From the NCBI RefSeq assembly GCF_028128615.1, contig NZ_AMDP01000002.1, positions 124,001 to 188,000 on the forward strand: a stretch of DNA of 64,000 nucleotides, written 5' to 3'. Position numbers and translations under genes: made by a program. The DNA comes from Enterococcus sp. 5H (GTDB lineage: Bacteria; Bacillota; Bacilli; Lactobacillales; Enterococcaceae). Position 1 is the first letter of the stretch, and each line of letters opens with the position of its first letter. This document shows, piece by piece, positions 26,496 through 35,057 of this stretch. Below the pieces are notes generated by a model that made no database searches, had not been told where the DNA came from, and saw only the letters and a list, made by a program, of their open reading frames with translations.

Positions 26496-27248
26496 ATGAA
26501 GAAGGTTATCGTTATAAAAATGGGTGGAGTAGCTAGTGATAATTTAACAAAAACATTTTTCGAACAAATAGATCATTGGCAAAAGCAAGGGAAAAAGGTA
26601 GTAATTATTCATGGTGGTGGGCATTACATTTCCGAAATGATGGAGCGCTTAAATGTACCAGTTAAAATTCAAGATGGCTTACGAATAACGACAGAAGAAA
26701 CCCTAAAAATTACTCAAATGGTCTTGATTGGACAAGTTCAGCCAATGATTACCACTCATTTTCAACAAGAAGGATTTTCGGTAGTAGGGTTAAACGCCTC
26801 TTGCAGTCAAATTATTACGGGAAACTATCTGGATAAACAAGCGTTAGGTTCAGTTGGAGAGGTACAGCAAGTAGACACTGAATTGTTAGAGCATTTATTA
26901 GAAACAAAACATATTCCGATTATTGCGCCTTTGGGTTTAACTAAAACAGGCGAATGGTTGAATATCAATGCGGATCATGTAGCTTGTAAAGTAGCCGAAG
27001 AACTTCAAGCTGAAAAACTATATTTGCTGACAGATGTACCAGGTGTGAAAAAGGAAGAACAATGGCTGAAAGAACTTTCGACTAACGAAATTCCCCATTT
27101 AAAACAGAAAAAAGTAATTAAAGGTGGCATGTTGCCAAAACTGGAAAGTGCAGTTTCAGCGATTAAAGGTGGCGTTAAAGAAGTTCATATCACTAATAAA
27201 ATTCAATGCGCCGGTACAATTATCAAAGCGGAGGAGGTCTTTGTATGA
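26496..27248 (+). CDS. argB: Acetylglutamate kinase
   Basis: 250-aa amino-acid kinase phosphorylating N-acetylglutamate. Motifs: VIKMGG at the N-terminus, IIHGGGHYIS for substrate binding, LNINADHVACKVAEELQAEKLYLLTDVPGV in pieces, and KGGMLPKLESA near the C-terminus. The shorter form lacks the N-terminal helix linked to arginine inhibition, so control is probably transcriptional. It overlaps argD by four bases (ATGA). Confidence 0.94.
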   Translation: MKKVIVIKMGGVASDNLTKTFFEQIDHWQKQGKKVVIIHGGGHYISEMMERLNVPVKIQDGLRITTEETLKITQMVLIGQVQPMITTHFQQEGFSVVGLNASCSQIITGNYLDKQALGSVGEVQQVDTELLEHLLETKHIPIIAPLGLTKTGEWLNINADHVACKVAEELQAEKLYLLTDVPGVKKEEQWLKELSTNEIPHLKQKKVIKGGMLPKLESAVSAIKGGVKEVHITNKIQCAGTIIKAEEVFV

Positions 27249-28396
27249 GCTATTTATTCCCCAATTATGCAAGAAAAGACATTGAGTTTATGAAAGGTTC
27301 TAAAAATACTCTCACAGATCAGGCTGGACAATCCTATCTAGATTTTACTAGTGGAATTGGCGTAATGAATTTAGGTTACGAAGTTCCAGAATTAAATGAA
27401 ATTTTAGCGGAACAAGCAAAATTGTTGTGGCATACACCCAATTTATATGAGAATCATTTACAAGAAGAAGTGGCGGAAAAGCTAGCGAATGGCAAGGATT
27501 ATATCAGCTATTTTTGTAATAGTGGGGCAGAAGCTAATGAAGCAGCTATTAAGCTTGCACGTAAAGCAACCGGTAGAACAAAAATTATTACGTTCACTAA
27601 TTCGTTTCATGGCAGGACATATGGTGCGATGAGTGCTACTGGGCAATCAGGTATCCAAGAAAGCTTTCAGCCATTGGTTCCTGATTTTGTTTATCTGCCA
27701 TACAATGATATTCCTTCGTTGGAACAAGCTTTAGACATGCAGACAGCAGCGGTTATGCTGGAATTGATTCAAGGTGAAGGTGGAGTAATCCCAGCTGATG
27801 AGGAATGGATTCAAAAAATAGTAGAGCTTTGCAAAAATACTAGGACGCTCTTAATCATTGACGAAATTCAAACAGGAATCGGTCGAACAGGAACGTTGTA
27901 TGCCTACGAAACCTATCAAATTGAACCTGACATATTTACATTAGCTAAAGGCTTAGGTAATGGAATTCCAGTTGGCGCAATGCTAGGAAAAAAAGCTTTA
28001 GCTGAAGCTTTCAACCCAGGAAGTCATGGCTCAACTTTTGGCGGGAATAAATTAGCAATGAGTGTTGCGAATAAAGTCGTGGAGCAGGTTAATCAGTCGA
28101 TTTTTTTACAAGACGTTCAGGAAAAAAGTAAACAATTATTTGCAGGTTTGGAAAAATTAGCTGAAAAAAGTAAAAAAATCCAAGCAGTGCGTGGTAAAGG
28201 TTTGATGATTGGTTTAGAGTTATCAGATCCAGAAACTTTAAATCAAATCGTAAATGATTTACAAATAAATGGATTGCTGGTTTTAAAAGCTGGGAAAACT
28301 GTTTTACGTTTATTACCACCATTAACGATTACTCCTACTGAAATTGATTGTGGGTTGCAAATTCTGGAAAAAGTTTTCATTGAAGGAGAAAAATAA
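27245..28396 (+). CDS. argD: Acetylornithine aminotransferase
   Basis: 383-aa PLP-dependent class III aminotransferase converting N-acetylglutamate semialdehyde to N-acetylornithine. Signature elements are YFCNSGAEANEAAIKLARK, FHGRTYGAMSATGQ, the LIIDEIQTGIGRTG aspartate motif and the PLP lysine in TLAKGLGNG. The start codon overlaps the argB stop and follows GAGGAGG, hence ATG 27245. Next codon after its stop begins argF. Confidence 0.95.
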   Translation: MSYLFPNYARKDIEFMKGSKNTLTDQAGQSYLDFTSGIGVMNLGYEVPELNEILAEQAKLLWHTPNLYENHLQEEVAEKLANGKDYISYFCNSGAEANEAAIKLARKATGRTKIITFTNSFHGRTYGAMSATGQSGIQESFQPLVPDFVYLPYNDIPSLEQALDMQTAAVMLELIQGEGGVIPADEEWIQKIVELCKNTRTLLIIDEIQTGIGRTGTLYAYETYQIEPDIFTLAKGLGNGIPVGAMLGKKALAEAFNPGSHGSTFGGNKLAMSVANKVVEQVNQSIFLQDVQEKSKQLFAGLEKLAEKSKKIQAVRGKGLMIGLELSDPETLNQIVNDLQINGLLVLKAGKTVLRLLPPLTITPTEIDCGLQILEKVFIEGEK

Positions 28397-29332
28397 ATGA
28401 TAAATTCTATGTATGGTAAAAGCATTTTGAACTTAACGGAATTAACAAAAGAAGAGTTTTTGTCCGTTATTGAACTAGCAGTAGCAGTTAAAGCTAAACC
28501 AGATAATTATAAAGGTGTTTTAGCTGGGAAAATTTTAGCAATGATTTTTGAAAAAAATAGTACAAGAACACGTATTTCTTTTGAAGCAGGTATTATTCAA
28601 CTTGGCGGACAAGCCATTGTTTTAGATTCTAAGAGTACACAAATGGGTCGAGGTGAACCAATTAAGGATACAGCAAATGTGATGTCAGGTTATGTTGATG
28701 GGATCATGATTCGCACATTTTCAGATCAAATGGTGGCTGAATTAGCCAAAGAGGCTTCGATTCCAGTTATTAACGGACTAACAGACGATCATCATCCTTG
28801 CCAAATATTAGCTGATTTTCAAACAATTTACGAGAATAAAGGAAAACTTGCTGGATTAAAACTAGCTTACGTCGGTGACGGCAATAATATGGCTCACTCT
28901 TTCTTAATTGGCGGAAGTTTAGTGGGCATGGATGTTTCGATTGCAGCACCTAAAGGCTATGAACCAAAAGCTGAATTTATTGAAATAGCTCAAAAAAATG
29001 CAGAAAAAAGCGGCAGTAAAATTGAAATTGTAAATGATCCAGTCCAAGCAGTAAAAGATGCGGATGTTCTGGTGACAGATGTTTGGGCAAGTATGGGAGC
29101 GGAAGCTGAACAAAAAGAACGTGAAGAAAAATTTAAAAATTTTCAAATTAATAATCGTTTAGCGGTTCAAGCAAAAAAAGATTTTTTATTTTTACATTGT
29201 TTGCCCGCGCATCGAGGTGAGGAAGTATCCGCTGACATTATCGACGGTAGCCATTCAGCTATTTATCAAGAAGCTGAAAATCGATTACATGCGCAAAAGG
29301 CGTTAATGATTAAAGTTATGGGAAATTTGTAA
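28397..29332 (+). CDS. argF: Ornithine carbamoyltransferase
   Basis: 311-aa transferase making citrulline from ornithine and carbamoyl phosphate. It has the carbamoyl-phosphate motif STRTRISFE, the HPCQ motif and the ornithine loop HCLPAHRGEE, with DVWASMG before it. Because it sits in the argCBD operon rather than beside arcA/arcC, it is the biosynthetic copy. An in-frame ATG four codons in could also serve, but AAGGAG spacing favours 28397. No argG or argH follows. Confidence 0.93.
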   Translation: MINSMYGKSILNLTELTKEEFLSVIELAVAVKAKPDNYKGVLAGKILAMIFEKNSTRTRISFEAGIIQLGGQAIVLDSKSTQMGRGEPIKDTANVMSGYVDGIMIRTFSDQMVAELAKEASIPVINGLTDDHHPCQILADFQTIYENKGKLAGLKLAYVGDGNNMAHSFLIGGSLVGMDVSIAAPKGYEPKAEFIEIAQKNAEKSGSKIEIVNDPVQAVKDADVLVTDVWASMGAEAEQKEREEKFKNFQINNRLAVQAKKDFLFLHCLPAHRGEEVSADIIDGSHSAIYQEAENRLHAQKALMIKVMGNL

Positions 29333-29369
29333 TAGAGAAACAGAGCGTGTTTAGTTAAAAATATATGTT

Positions 29370-29401
29370 TAAAAAATAGGAAGCTTAGACTCCTATTTTT
29401 T
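29370..29401. terminator. Bidirectional terminator argF / methyltransferase
   Basis: AAAAAATAGGA and TCCTATTTTTT form an 11-bp stem; it overlaps the last codons of the converging methyltransferase gene. Confidence 0.75.
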
Positions 29402-30013
29402 TTGTAATGTATACATCATCCACTGATTTGTTGTGTGTTGCTTAATCAAAGTGAAACCAATCTTTGAAATAAAATTACTAAAATCTGTCGAATTTTTTAA
29501 TTCAGGTAAAAAATAATTGATTTTTGCTGTTTCACAGGCCAAAACAACAAGCCCGTCTTGCTTAAGAACACGATGTATTTCATCTAAAGCTTGTTTTAGA
29601 TCATTCCAATGAAAATGTGTCTGAAAAGCAGTCACTAAATCAAATTGATCAGCTTCAAAAGTAAGATTATGAACATCCATTGTTTCAAAATGGAACATGT
29701 CAGGAGGATATCTTTTTTTAGCGTGTGAAATAGCATCTGGAGAAAGATCAATTCCTGTTACAGAAACTGTATGAAATTTTTGAGCAAGATAGGCGCTAGA
29801 TGCTCCATTACCAACACCAATGTCCAAAACGGTTGATCCAGCATTTAAATCAATATATTCCATCGCCCATTTGACTAAAGGAAGATAAACTTTATTCCAA
29901 AGTCTCATCATTACAAAACCAAGTGCTCCAGTTGGCTTTTTTGATTGTTTTAATAATAGTCCAAATAAACTCATTAATAATATAATAATGCCAAAACTCA
30001 TCCAAATAAACAT
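29393..30013 (-). CDS. Class I SAM-dependent methyltransferase with N-terminal membrane anchor
   Basis: 206-aa protein. A hydrophobic segment (about residues 3-20) is followed by a Methyltransf_11-type domain: motif I VLDIGVGNGASSAYLA, the acidic residue in VTGIDLSP, and motif IV FDLVTAFQTHFHW. The substrate is unknown. The family includes many small-molecule methylases of broad action. AGGAGG lies before ATG 30013. It converges with argF and is divergent from ireB. Confidence 0.82.
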   Translation of the reverse strand: MFIWMSFGIIILLMSLFGLLLKQSKKPTGALGFVMMRLWNKVYLPLVKWAMEYIDLNAGSTVLDIGVGNGASSAYLAQKFHTVSVTGIDLSPDAISHAKKRYPPDMFHFETMDVHNLTFEADQFDLVTAFQTHFHWNDLKQALDEIHRVLKQDGLVVLACETAKINYFLPELKNSTDFSNFISKIGFTLIKQHTTNQWMMYTLQKK

Positions 30014-30193
30014 AACAGCCTCCTATACTCTATCCCAACTTCTTTTAAAAATAGTATACAATAAAAAAACAGCAAGCAGAGCAAAAATTACGTAGAAATT
30101 ACCTGCACATTAGGTGAAAAAAACGAATAATACGTTGATTTTGTTAAATTTAAAGAAAATCTTTAGATTATTCTAGGAAATGTTAAGTTTTAT

Positions 30194-30222
30194 TTGTAGT
30201 TTCGTCTTGTTTTTAGTAGAAT
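30194..30222 (+). promoter_or_regulatory. Promoter of ireB-ruvX-DUF1292
   Basis: TTGTAG, 17 bases, TAGAAT, about 40 bases before ireB. Confidence 0.55.
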
Positions 30223-30260
30223 GAAACTGTATGAATAGAAGAAAAGTGAGGTGTAGATAA

Positions 30261-30530
30261 ATGGGTTTTACTGATGAAACTGTACGTTTTGATTTTGATG
30301 ACAGCCGTAAGAAAGAAGTAAGTGAGACTTTGTCCACTGTATACAGAGCTTTAGAAGAAAAAGGATATAATCCAATTAACCAAATTGTGGGCTATTTACT
30401 TTCTGGAGACCCGGCCTACATTCCTCGTTATCAAGACGCTCGAAATTTGATTCGTCGTCACGAACGAGATGAGATCATGGAAGAGCTTGTTAAATTTTAC
30501 TTATCTAATCATGGAATATCAATTCGATGA
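30261..30530 (+). CDS. ireB: IreB family regulatory phosphoprotein
   Basis: 89-aa protein of the UPF0297/IreB family. In Enterococcus faecalis IreB is a substrate of the Ser/Thr kinase IreK and negatively affects cephalosporin resistance. The conserved start [14 protein letters not shown], the [28 protein letters not shown] core and the ARNLIRR end are present. Threonines in the N-terminal stretch include the expected phosphorylation site. Overlaps ruvX by four bases. Confidence 0.93.
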   Translation: MGFTDETVRFDFDDSRKKEVSETLSTVYRALEEKGYNPINQIVGYLLSGDPAYIPRYQDARNLIRRHERDEIMEELVKFYLSNHGISIR

Positions 30531-30955
30531 GAGTAATGGGGCTTGATGTTGGATCAAAAACGGTTGGAATTGCCGTAAGTGATCCGTTCGGCTGGACAGC
30601 ACAAGGTGTGGAAATTATCCGGATCGATGAAGCACAAGAAGAATTTGGTTTTGAGCGTTTGGCAGAATTGGTCAAAGAATATGAAGTAACAAGTTTTGTA
30701 GTTGGCTTGCCGAAAAATATGAACAATTCTATTGGACCGAGAGCAGAAGCATCAATGGCTTATGGTAAGAAAATTGAAGAAATCTTTCAATTACCAGTTG
30801 TTTATCAAGATGAACGCTTAACTACAGTACAAGCAGAGCGAATGTTAGTTGAACAAGCCAATACTTCAAGAGCAAAACGCAAAAAAGTAATAGATAAAGT
30901 AGCAGCTGTCATGATTTTACAAAATTATTTAGATGGTGCTGGAAATAAAATTTAA
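30527..30955 (+). CDS. ruvX: Holliday junction resolvase-like protein RuvX/YqgF
   Basis: 142-aa RNase H-fold protein of the YqgF family, implicated in 16S rRNA 5'-end maturation and Holliday-junction-like nuclease activity. Active-site acidic residues lie in [16 protein letters not shown], in the [11 protein letters not shown] stretch and in DERLTT. ATG 30527 overlaps the ireB stop; the trio ireB-ruvX-DUF1292 is conserved in Firmicutes. Confidence 0.93.
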   Translation: MRVMGLDVGSKTVGIAVSDPFGWTAQGVEIIRIDEAQEEFGFERLAELVKEYEVTSFVVGLPKNMNNSIGPRAEASMAYGKKIEEIFQLPVVYQDERLTTVQAERMLVEQANTSRAKRKKVIDKVAAVMILQNYLDGAGNKI

Positions 30956-30994
30956 AGAACTTAATGAAGTAAGTTCAAGAGGAGAGCAAGAGAA

Positions 30995-31297
30995 ATGACA
31001 GAAGAACACAACCACGATCATGAAGAACATGAGCATATTACCTTAGTTGATGAACAAGGCAATGAAACATTATATGAAATTTTACTAACGGTTGATGGAC
31101 AAGAAGAATTCGGTAAAAATTACGTACTTCTTTATCCAGCTGGCGTTCCAGAAGAAGAAGACGTTGAATTGCAAGCTTATGCTTACATCGAAAACGAAGA
31201 AGGAACAGAAGGCGAATTAGAACAAATCGAAACAGATGCTGAATGGGATATGATTGAAGAAGTCTTCAATACATTCATGGCGGAAGAAGAAGAATAG
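30995..31297 (+). CDS. DUF1292 family protein (YrzB-like)
   Basis: 100-aa acidic protein of the DUF1292 family: a His/Glu-rich start ([11 protein letters not shown]), then the [19 protein letters not shown] core and a C-terminus ending FMAEEEE. Function unknown; always found behind ruvX. Its last codons and terminator are duplicated, in diverged form, 9.9 kb downstream (41183-41257), marking the island described in the findings. Confidence 0.9.
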   Translation: MTEEHNHDHEEHEHITLVDEQGNETLYEILLTVDGQEEFGKNYVLLYPAGVPEEEDVELQAYAYIENEEGTEGELEQIETDAEWDMIEEVFNTFMAEEEE

Positions 31298-31345
31298 AGT
31301 TTAAATGATAGCTAAGCCCTTGATACATAAGGACTTAGCTTTTTA
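31272..31345 (+). repeat. Island boundary repeat, left copy (DUF1292 3' end plus terminator)
   Basis: Aligned by eye with 41183-41257, about five of six positions agree over ~74 bases, covering FMAEEEE-stop and the terminator. The terminator stems differ by paired changes that keep base pairing. Confidence 0.75.
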
Positions 31346-31348
31346 TTT
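31309..31348 (+). terminator. Terminator of ireB-ruvX-DUF1292
   Basis: AGCTAAG.CCTT / AAGG.CTTAGCT stem, loop GATACAT, T run. Confidence 0.8.
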
Positions 31349-31412
31349 TGTTTTAGTGAATATGTGATTGAATACGGTGTGTTAAAAATTCAAGTGTTTA
31401 ACAAGCTTTTAG

Positions 31413-31628
31413 TTAGCAGTAAGGGCAGATACAAATCCAGATGACAAAGCAAGTCCAGCGTTAGACTATTACAATGCGGGTAATGTGATTTCGTATGATA
31501 GCTATATTATGGCTAACGGTTATGCTTGGATTAGTTACATTGCTGGCAGTGGTAAACGTCGTTATGTTGCTGTGGGTCCAGATGATGGGCAAACAAATAC
31601 GACTTGGGGTAGAGGTTTTTTTAATTAA
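31413..31628 (+). pseudogene. Remnant of a cell-wall hydrolase: C-terminal SH3_5-type binding domain
   Basis: A frame without a start codon or ribosome site, open after a TAG at 31410, encodes about 71 residues ending in a stop. The sequence (SPALDYYNAGNVISYDSY, GYAWISYIAGSGKRRYVAVG, TTWGRGFFN) matches the SH3_5 cell-wall binding domain found at the C-terminus of phage endolysins and bacteriocin-like muramidases or amidases. The catalytic part is missing. It is the first trace of foreign DNA after DUF1292. Confidence 0.72.
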
Positions 31629-31697
31629 AACATATCTTTAGCTTAGGTTTCTTCCTCCTGTTACACTTAAACCAACAATTAACAGGAGGGAATACAT

Positions 31698-32230
31698 ATG
31701 TGTGGAAGATTTTCATTGAATCCTGACGAATCAAAAGAAATATGGGATATTGTTAGAGCTGTAGAAGAGAAACATAAAACAATCAAAACGGGTGAGATTT
31801 ATCCATCTAATGATGTACCAGTGATTTATAGTCCTGATTCTGATGATATTGATTATAATGCTACGACATGGGGATTTCATAGGTTTAAAAAAGGACAGCT
31901 TCTTATCAACACACACGATCTGGAACCGTGACCGAGAAAAAGACGCTTGCCAAAGCATTTAAAAGCACATAGTGTGTATTTCCAACCACGGGATTTTATG
32001 AATGGGATGCAAATAAAGAGAAGTTTCTATTTTACTGAGCAAGATTCTAAGTCTGTTTACTTGGCAGGATTTACAAAAGATTTGAGGATGGTAATCGTAG
32101 TATTATTTTGACTACTGCAGCAAATGAATCTATGCAGCAGATACATGATCGTACGCCTGTAATTTTACCTAAAGAGTCTATTAATCAATGGATATTGGAT
32201 GAGGAATTTGCAGAGTCCTTTATAAAATAG
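31698..32230 (+). pseudogene. Broken SRAP (SOS response-associated peptidase, YedK-like) gene
   Basis: Starts with the invariant catalytic MCGRFSL (Cys2) behind AACAGGAGGG, but the frame stops after 77 residues (31931). Later pieces of the same family appear in shifted frames: GFYEWD, LAGF, RSIILTTAANESMQQIHDRTP in parts, and ESINQWILDEEFAESFIK up to a stop at 32230. SRAP proteins crosslink to abasic sites in single-stranded DNA; this copy is inactivated by several frameshifts and a small deletion. Confidence 0.85.
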
Positions 32231-32419
32231 AGAATGCCGAAGTTGGTTAGTCAAAGAAGTTAAGATCTAGAAATACTGAGGATTCTGTTTAGTCTATGAG
32301 AAATTAACAATTAAACTAATTGTTTTATATATGTGCTATTAAAGTTGATAAAGCTGTTGTTTTGTATACGTACTTCTGGTTTAATATAGATAGTATTTAA
32401 TTAGAAGAGGAGTTTATAA

Positions 32420-32599
32420 ATGTTTAATGATTATTTTGAAAACGAATTAAAAGTTATGCCACATTTCTTAAGAGCTAAATATGTAACAGCAGTAAAGGGA
32501 CTGACTAAAGAAAAACAATTTGCCTCAAAAAAAGAAGAAATTAATAATATATTCGGAAAAGGAGAGGTGCAATCGTTGCTTTGCGTGAAATTCTGTTAA
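32420..32599 (+). CDS. Small hypothetical protein, first gene of nuclease operon
   Basis: 59-aa frame beginning at ATG 32420 behind GAAGAGGAG. The protein is Lys/Glu-rich (KYVTAVKGLTKEKQFASKKEE). Its last 19 bases overlap the next gene, and the next gene's ribosome site (AAAGGAGAGG) lies inside it, suggesting translational coupling. Not recognised. It may instead be a leader peptide. Confidence 0.5.
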   Translation: MFNDYFENELKVMPHFLRAKYVTAVKGLTKEKQFASKKEEINNIFGKGEVQSLLCVKFC

Positions 32600-33504
32600 A
32601 TCAAAATGAAATATTGATTGAGGCTTATAAAAATATTGAATCTAAAAAAAGTTTAAAATATAGTGCGCTTTTTGAATTGGATGATGATAGAAAAATCCAT
32701 GACATTGTAAGAGCGATAGGACAAGGCAATGAGCTTTCTGATTCAACTATAGATTTAAGCGATCCTGCATATGAAATAAAGGCAATTATGATAGACAATA
32801 TGTTGAAATTTACATTTCTTTTGCAAGGGATAAAAATTCAAGACAGTTCTCCGATGCCTTGTAAAACAACATATTCTGTTGTAGTAAAATTTTGGGAGAT
32901 AGAGAACAGTAGTAAAAAATTCGTTGAAATTGACGTTGATAATGTTGCTACATATTTTAGGCTTGATAAAAGTAATTTCTTTACATTTATGATTGATACT
33001 GTATTAAATTACCTTCAAACTGACTTTGCGTTATCATTAAAAGCGATTGATTTATACGCTGTTTTGGAGAAAATTAAAGATAAAGAAAAGTCAGGGGAAT
33101 TAAAAAATTTACCTAAAGCTTCTGCTCAAAAAATGGTTTTAAGCTCTGGTTCCCAAGCTATACTGGATTCTAACGATGCCGAGACTATAATATTACCTAT
33201 CCTTGGAGAATTAAAAAAACTAATCGAAGCAAATGAGAAGTTGTTTTCGGAGTCTCCAGATGTTAAAATTCTAATTGAAGATTTTATTAAGGATACAGAA
33301 TTGATGTCTGATTTACCTTGGATTACATTTACTTGGGATGATAAAATAAAAAGTAAAAAAATTCAGGTTAAATTTGTGTTTTCAGATTATCCATATACAC
33401 TTTTAAGTTACTATAGCCACACAAAGGGAAGGAGTGGAATGAATGATGTCGTTGAATCTTTACTCAAAGAGTACTGCAATTTCACAAATAGTAACAACCA
33501 ATAA
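32581..33504 (+). CDS. Unrecognised 307-aa protein of putative defence operon
   Basis: No family recognised. The protein is soluble with alternating strands and helices: an N-terminal helical part, a central region (PCKTTYSVVVKFWEIENSS, VEIDVDNVATYFRLD) that looks like beta-rich sensor structure, and a Lys/Glu-rich C-terminal half with PWITFTWDD and KKIQVKFVFSDYPYTLL. Only TTG 32581 fits the frame, 13 bases after AAAGGAGAGG; the start is uncertain. It overlaps the next gene by 62 bases, so the two products are probably made together. Confidence 0.6.
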   Translation: MREILLNQNEILIEAYKNIESKKSLKYSALFELDDDRKIHDIVRAIGQGNELSDSTIDLSDPAYEIKAIMIDNMLKFTFLLQGIKIQDSSPMPCKTTYSVVVKFWEIENSSKKFVEIDVDNVATYFRLDKSNFFTFMIDTVLNYLQTDFALSLKAIDLYAVLEKIKDKEKSGELKNLPKASAQKMVLSSGSQAILDSNDAETIILPILGELKKLIEANEKLFSESPDVKILIEDFIKDTELMSDLPWITFTWDDKIKSKKIQVKFVFSDYPYTLLSYYSHTKGRSGMNDVVESLLKEYCNFTNSNNQ

Positions 33505-33820
33505 CTTGCCGCAGGAAAAAGTGAAACGATTTCTTGATAAATTAGATGAATATGGAAATAATCGATTATATATATCAACTATAAGAAAATTTTTCAAAAT
33601 ATCTCAAGAAGAATCGCTAAGTGTGATTGAGTTGTTAGTTACTTTAGATATATTGAAACCGGTATACAAAATAAAAATAGATGATAGAATTCTTTCTGCA
33701 GAGTATGATTACTTGAAAGATATACCTCCCTTTACTTTTGATGAAGACAAGTATGAAGATGTTCCTATTAACTTTATTGATAATGTGTTTGTGTTTTTTA
33801 GAGTGATTTCTGATGAATAA
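33443..33820 (+). CDS. Unrecognised 125-aa protein of putative defence operon (possible winged helix)
   Basis: Small helical protein. Residues about 15-75 (IVTTNNLPQEKVKRFLDKLDEYG, STIRKFFKISQEESLSVIELLV) read like one or two helix-turn-helix or winged-helix units; the end is acidic and aromatic. Size and place resemble the 'middle component' adaptor proteins of multi-gene defence systems, but no homology can be claimed. It overlaps the upstream gene by 62 bases and the nuclease gene by eight bases. Confidence 0.65.
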   Translation: MMSLNLYSKSTAISQIVTTNNLPQEKVKRFLDKLDEYGNNRLYISTIRKFFKISQEESLSVIELLVTLDILKPVYKIKIDDRILSAEYDYLKDIPPFTFDEDKYEDVPINFIDNVFVFFRVISDE

Positions 33821-34466
33821 TGATTTAACGAAATTAATCGAAGCTGCCAAGACCAACCCAAGTATCTTTAAACGGGAGTATACATTCACAGAGGAGCAAG
33901 CATTACAAATAGATAAATTAATTATTCAAATACTTGAAGATAAGTTTGAAACCACCAAAAGTAAGGGCGACGCACTAGAAAGTCTTGTTGATTACATTTT
34001 TAGCAGTCACAATATTTATAAAGTTAGAAGGAATTTAAAAACTAGCACAAACGAAATAGATGTATTTTTAGAATTAGAGTTTTTTGGAGATCAAGTGAAT
34101 CAAACTATCGAGAAAAGTCTTTTAGAAAATGAAGTTTTGGTTGAATGTAAAAACTATAATAGTAAAGCGGATGTGACTTGGATTGGTAAGTTTGCAAGTC
34201 TGTTAAGAGTATCTAATACAAAAGTTGGTTTGTTTATTTCGAAAAGAGGTATAACTGGTAGGAGTAAATGGCAAGACGGGAAAGGACTAATAAAAAAAAT
34301 CGCACTCAGAGATAATAATCTTATATTAGATTTTGAATTAGCTGATTTTATGAATTTAAAAGGTAAAACACTTTTTGAATGTTTAAGGACTAAAGTGCAG
34401 TCATTAGAGCTAGATATAGATATAGAATCTTTAATCGAAACACATGATTTAGAATCAAAACTTTAG
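33813..34466 (+). CDS. PD-(D/E)XK (Mrr-like) restriction endonuclease-like protein
   Basis: 217-aa protein. After an N-terminal helical part comes a restriction-endonuclease-like fold: E56 in KGDALESLVDYIF, D83 in TSTNEIDVFLE, and E111-C-K113 in VLVECKNYNS, spaced as in Mrr/REase_4 nucleases, followed by the KVGLFISKRGITG strand. It should cleave DNA, perhaps in a regulated manner. As third main gene of a compact overlapping operon inside an accessory island, it is the likely effector of a defence system. Confidence 0.75.
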   Translation: MNNDLTKLIEAAKTNPSIFKREYTFTEEQALQIDKLIIQILEDKFETTKSKGDALESLVDYIFSSHNIYKVRRNLKTSTNEIDVFLELEFFGDQVNQTIEKSLLENEVLVECKNYNSKADVTWIGKFASLLRVSNTKVGLFISKRGITGRSKWQDGKGLIKKIALRDNNLILDFELADFMNLKGKTLFECLRTKVQSLELDIDIESLIETHDLESKL

Positions 34467-34517
34467 TATTATGCTCGGAATTAAAATAATATATACTAAA
34501 CAAAAACAATTATTTAC

Positions 34518-34555
34518 CATCGTGCCGCTCTTTTCGTCGGGCGCGGTGTTTTTAT
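34518..34555 (+). terminator. Terminator after nuclease operon
   Basis: GC-rich stem CATCGTGCC / GGCGCGGTG, using G-U pairs, then five T. Located 51 bases after the nuclease stop. Confidence 0.7.
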
Positions 34556-34677
34556 TTGCTAATAATAAAATCAAACGCTAGAATAGCCACATTCCGCTTT
34601 ATCAGCGCTCATTTACGGAAATAAGTGTGTGCTTTTTTGTCCGCTGGAAATTGTTTTTTTATACCAATAACTAGTGT

Positions 34678-34752
34678 TATACTAGCTGAGAGTGGTTCGA
34701 GAAGTACTCCTATTTGGTTGAAATGCCGATAGGAGTATTTTTGTACAGTTTG
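34678..34752 (+). ncRNA. Possible short transcript ending in a strong terminator
   Basis: TATACT at 34678-34683 (its -35 is poor) is followed by a hairpin TACTCCTAT / ATAGGAGTA with T run (34705-34752). If transcribed this gives an RNA of about 60 bases. Low confidence; it could also be the remains of an old terminator. Confidence 0.3.
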
Positions 34753-34765
34753 CGAGATGTGTCAG

Positions 34766-34794
34766 TTTACAAATACTTTACTCTATGATATATT
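34766..34794 (+). promoter_or_regulatory. Promoter of small RNA 1
   Basis: TTTACA, 17 bases, TATATT. The whole promoter closely resembles that of small RNA 2 at 35024. Confidence 0.65.
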
Positions 34795-34799
34795 CAATA

Positions 34800-34877
34800 T
34801 TCGAAAACAACAAAAAACACCAATAACGAGCGATGCAACCTTCCCCAAGATTTTTTATGCTCAATCGGTGTTTTTTT
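34800..34877 (+). ncRNA. Small RNA 1 with CUUCCCC terminator loop
   Basis: Short non-coding unit of about 78 bases. Its 3' hairpin (ACACCAATAACGAGC / GCTCAATCGGTGT then seven T) carries the loop GATGCAACCTTCCCCAAGAT. C-rich loops of this kind in Gram-positive regulatory RNAs pair with Shine-Dalgarno sequences. No reading frame with a ribosome site is present. Confidence 0.6.
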
Positions 34878-35023
34878 ATTTTATCCAGAAAACAGTGTAA
34901 ATGATAATTAATAATATTTCAAGTAATATGATAAGCGCGTAGTTACGCTCTATAACGTAACTGTTGTTATTATTTAATAAGGATGGAAAGCTTAATTAAC
35001 AGTGTGTTTTTCGCGTGAATGTG

Positions 35024-35052
35024 TTTACAAATGTTATTTTATATGATAAATT
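35024..35052 (+). promoter_or_regulatory. Promoter of small RNA 2
   Basis: TTTACA, 17 bases, TAAATT, sharing TTTACAAAT and TATGATA with the promoter of small RNA 1. Confidence 0.65.
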
Positions 35053-35057
35053 AATAG

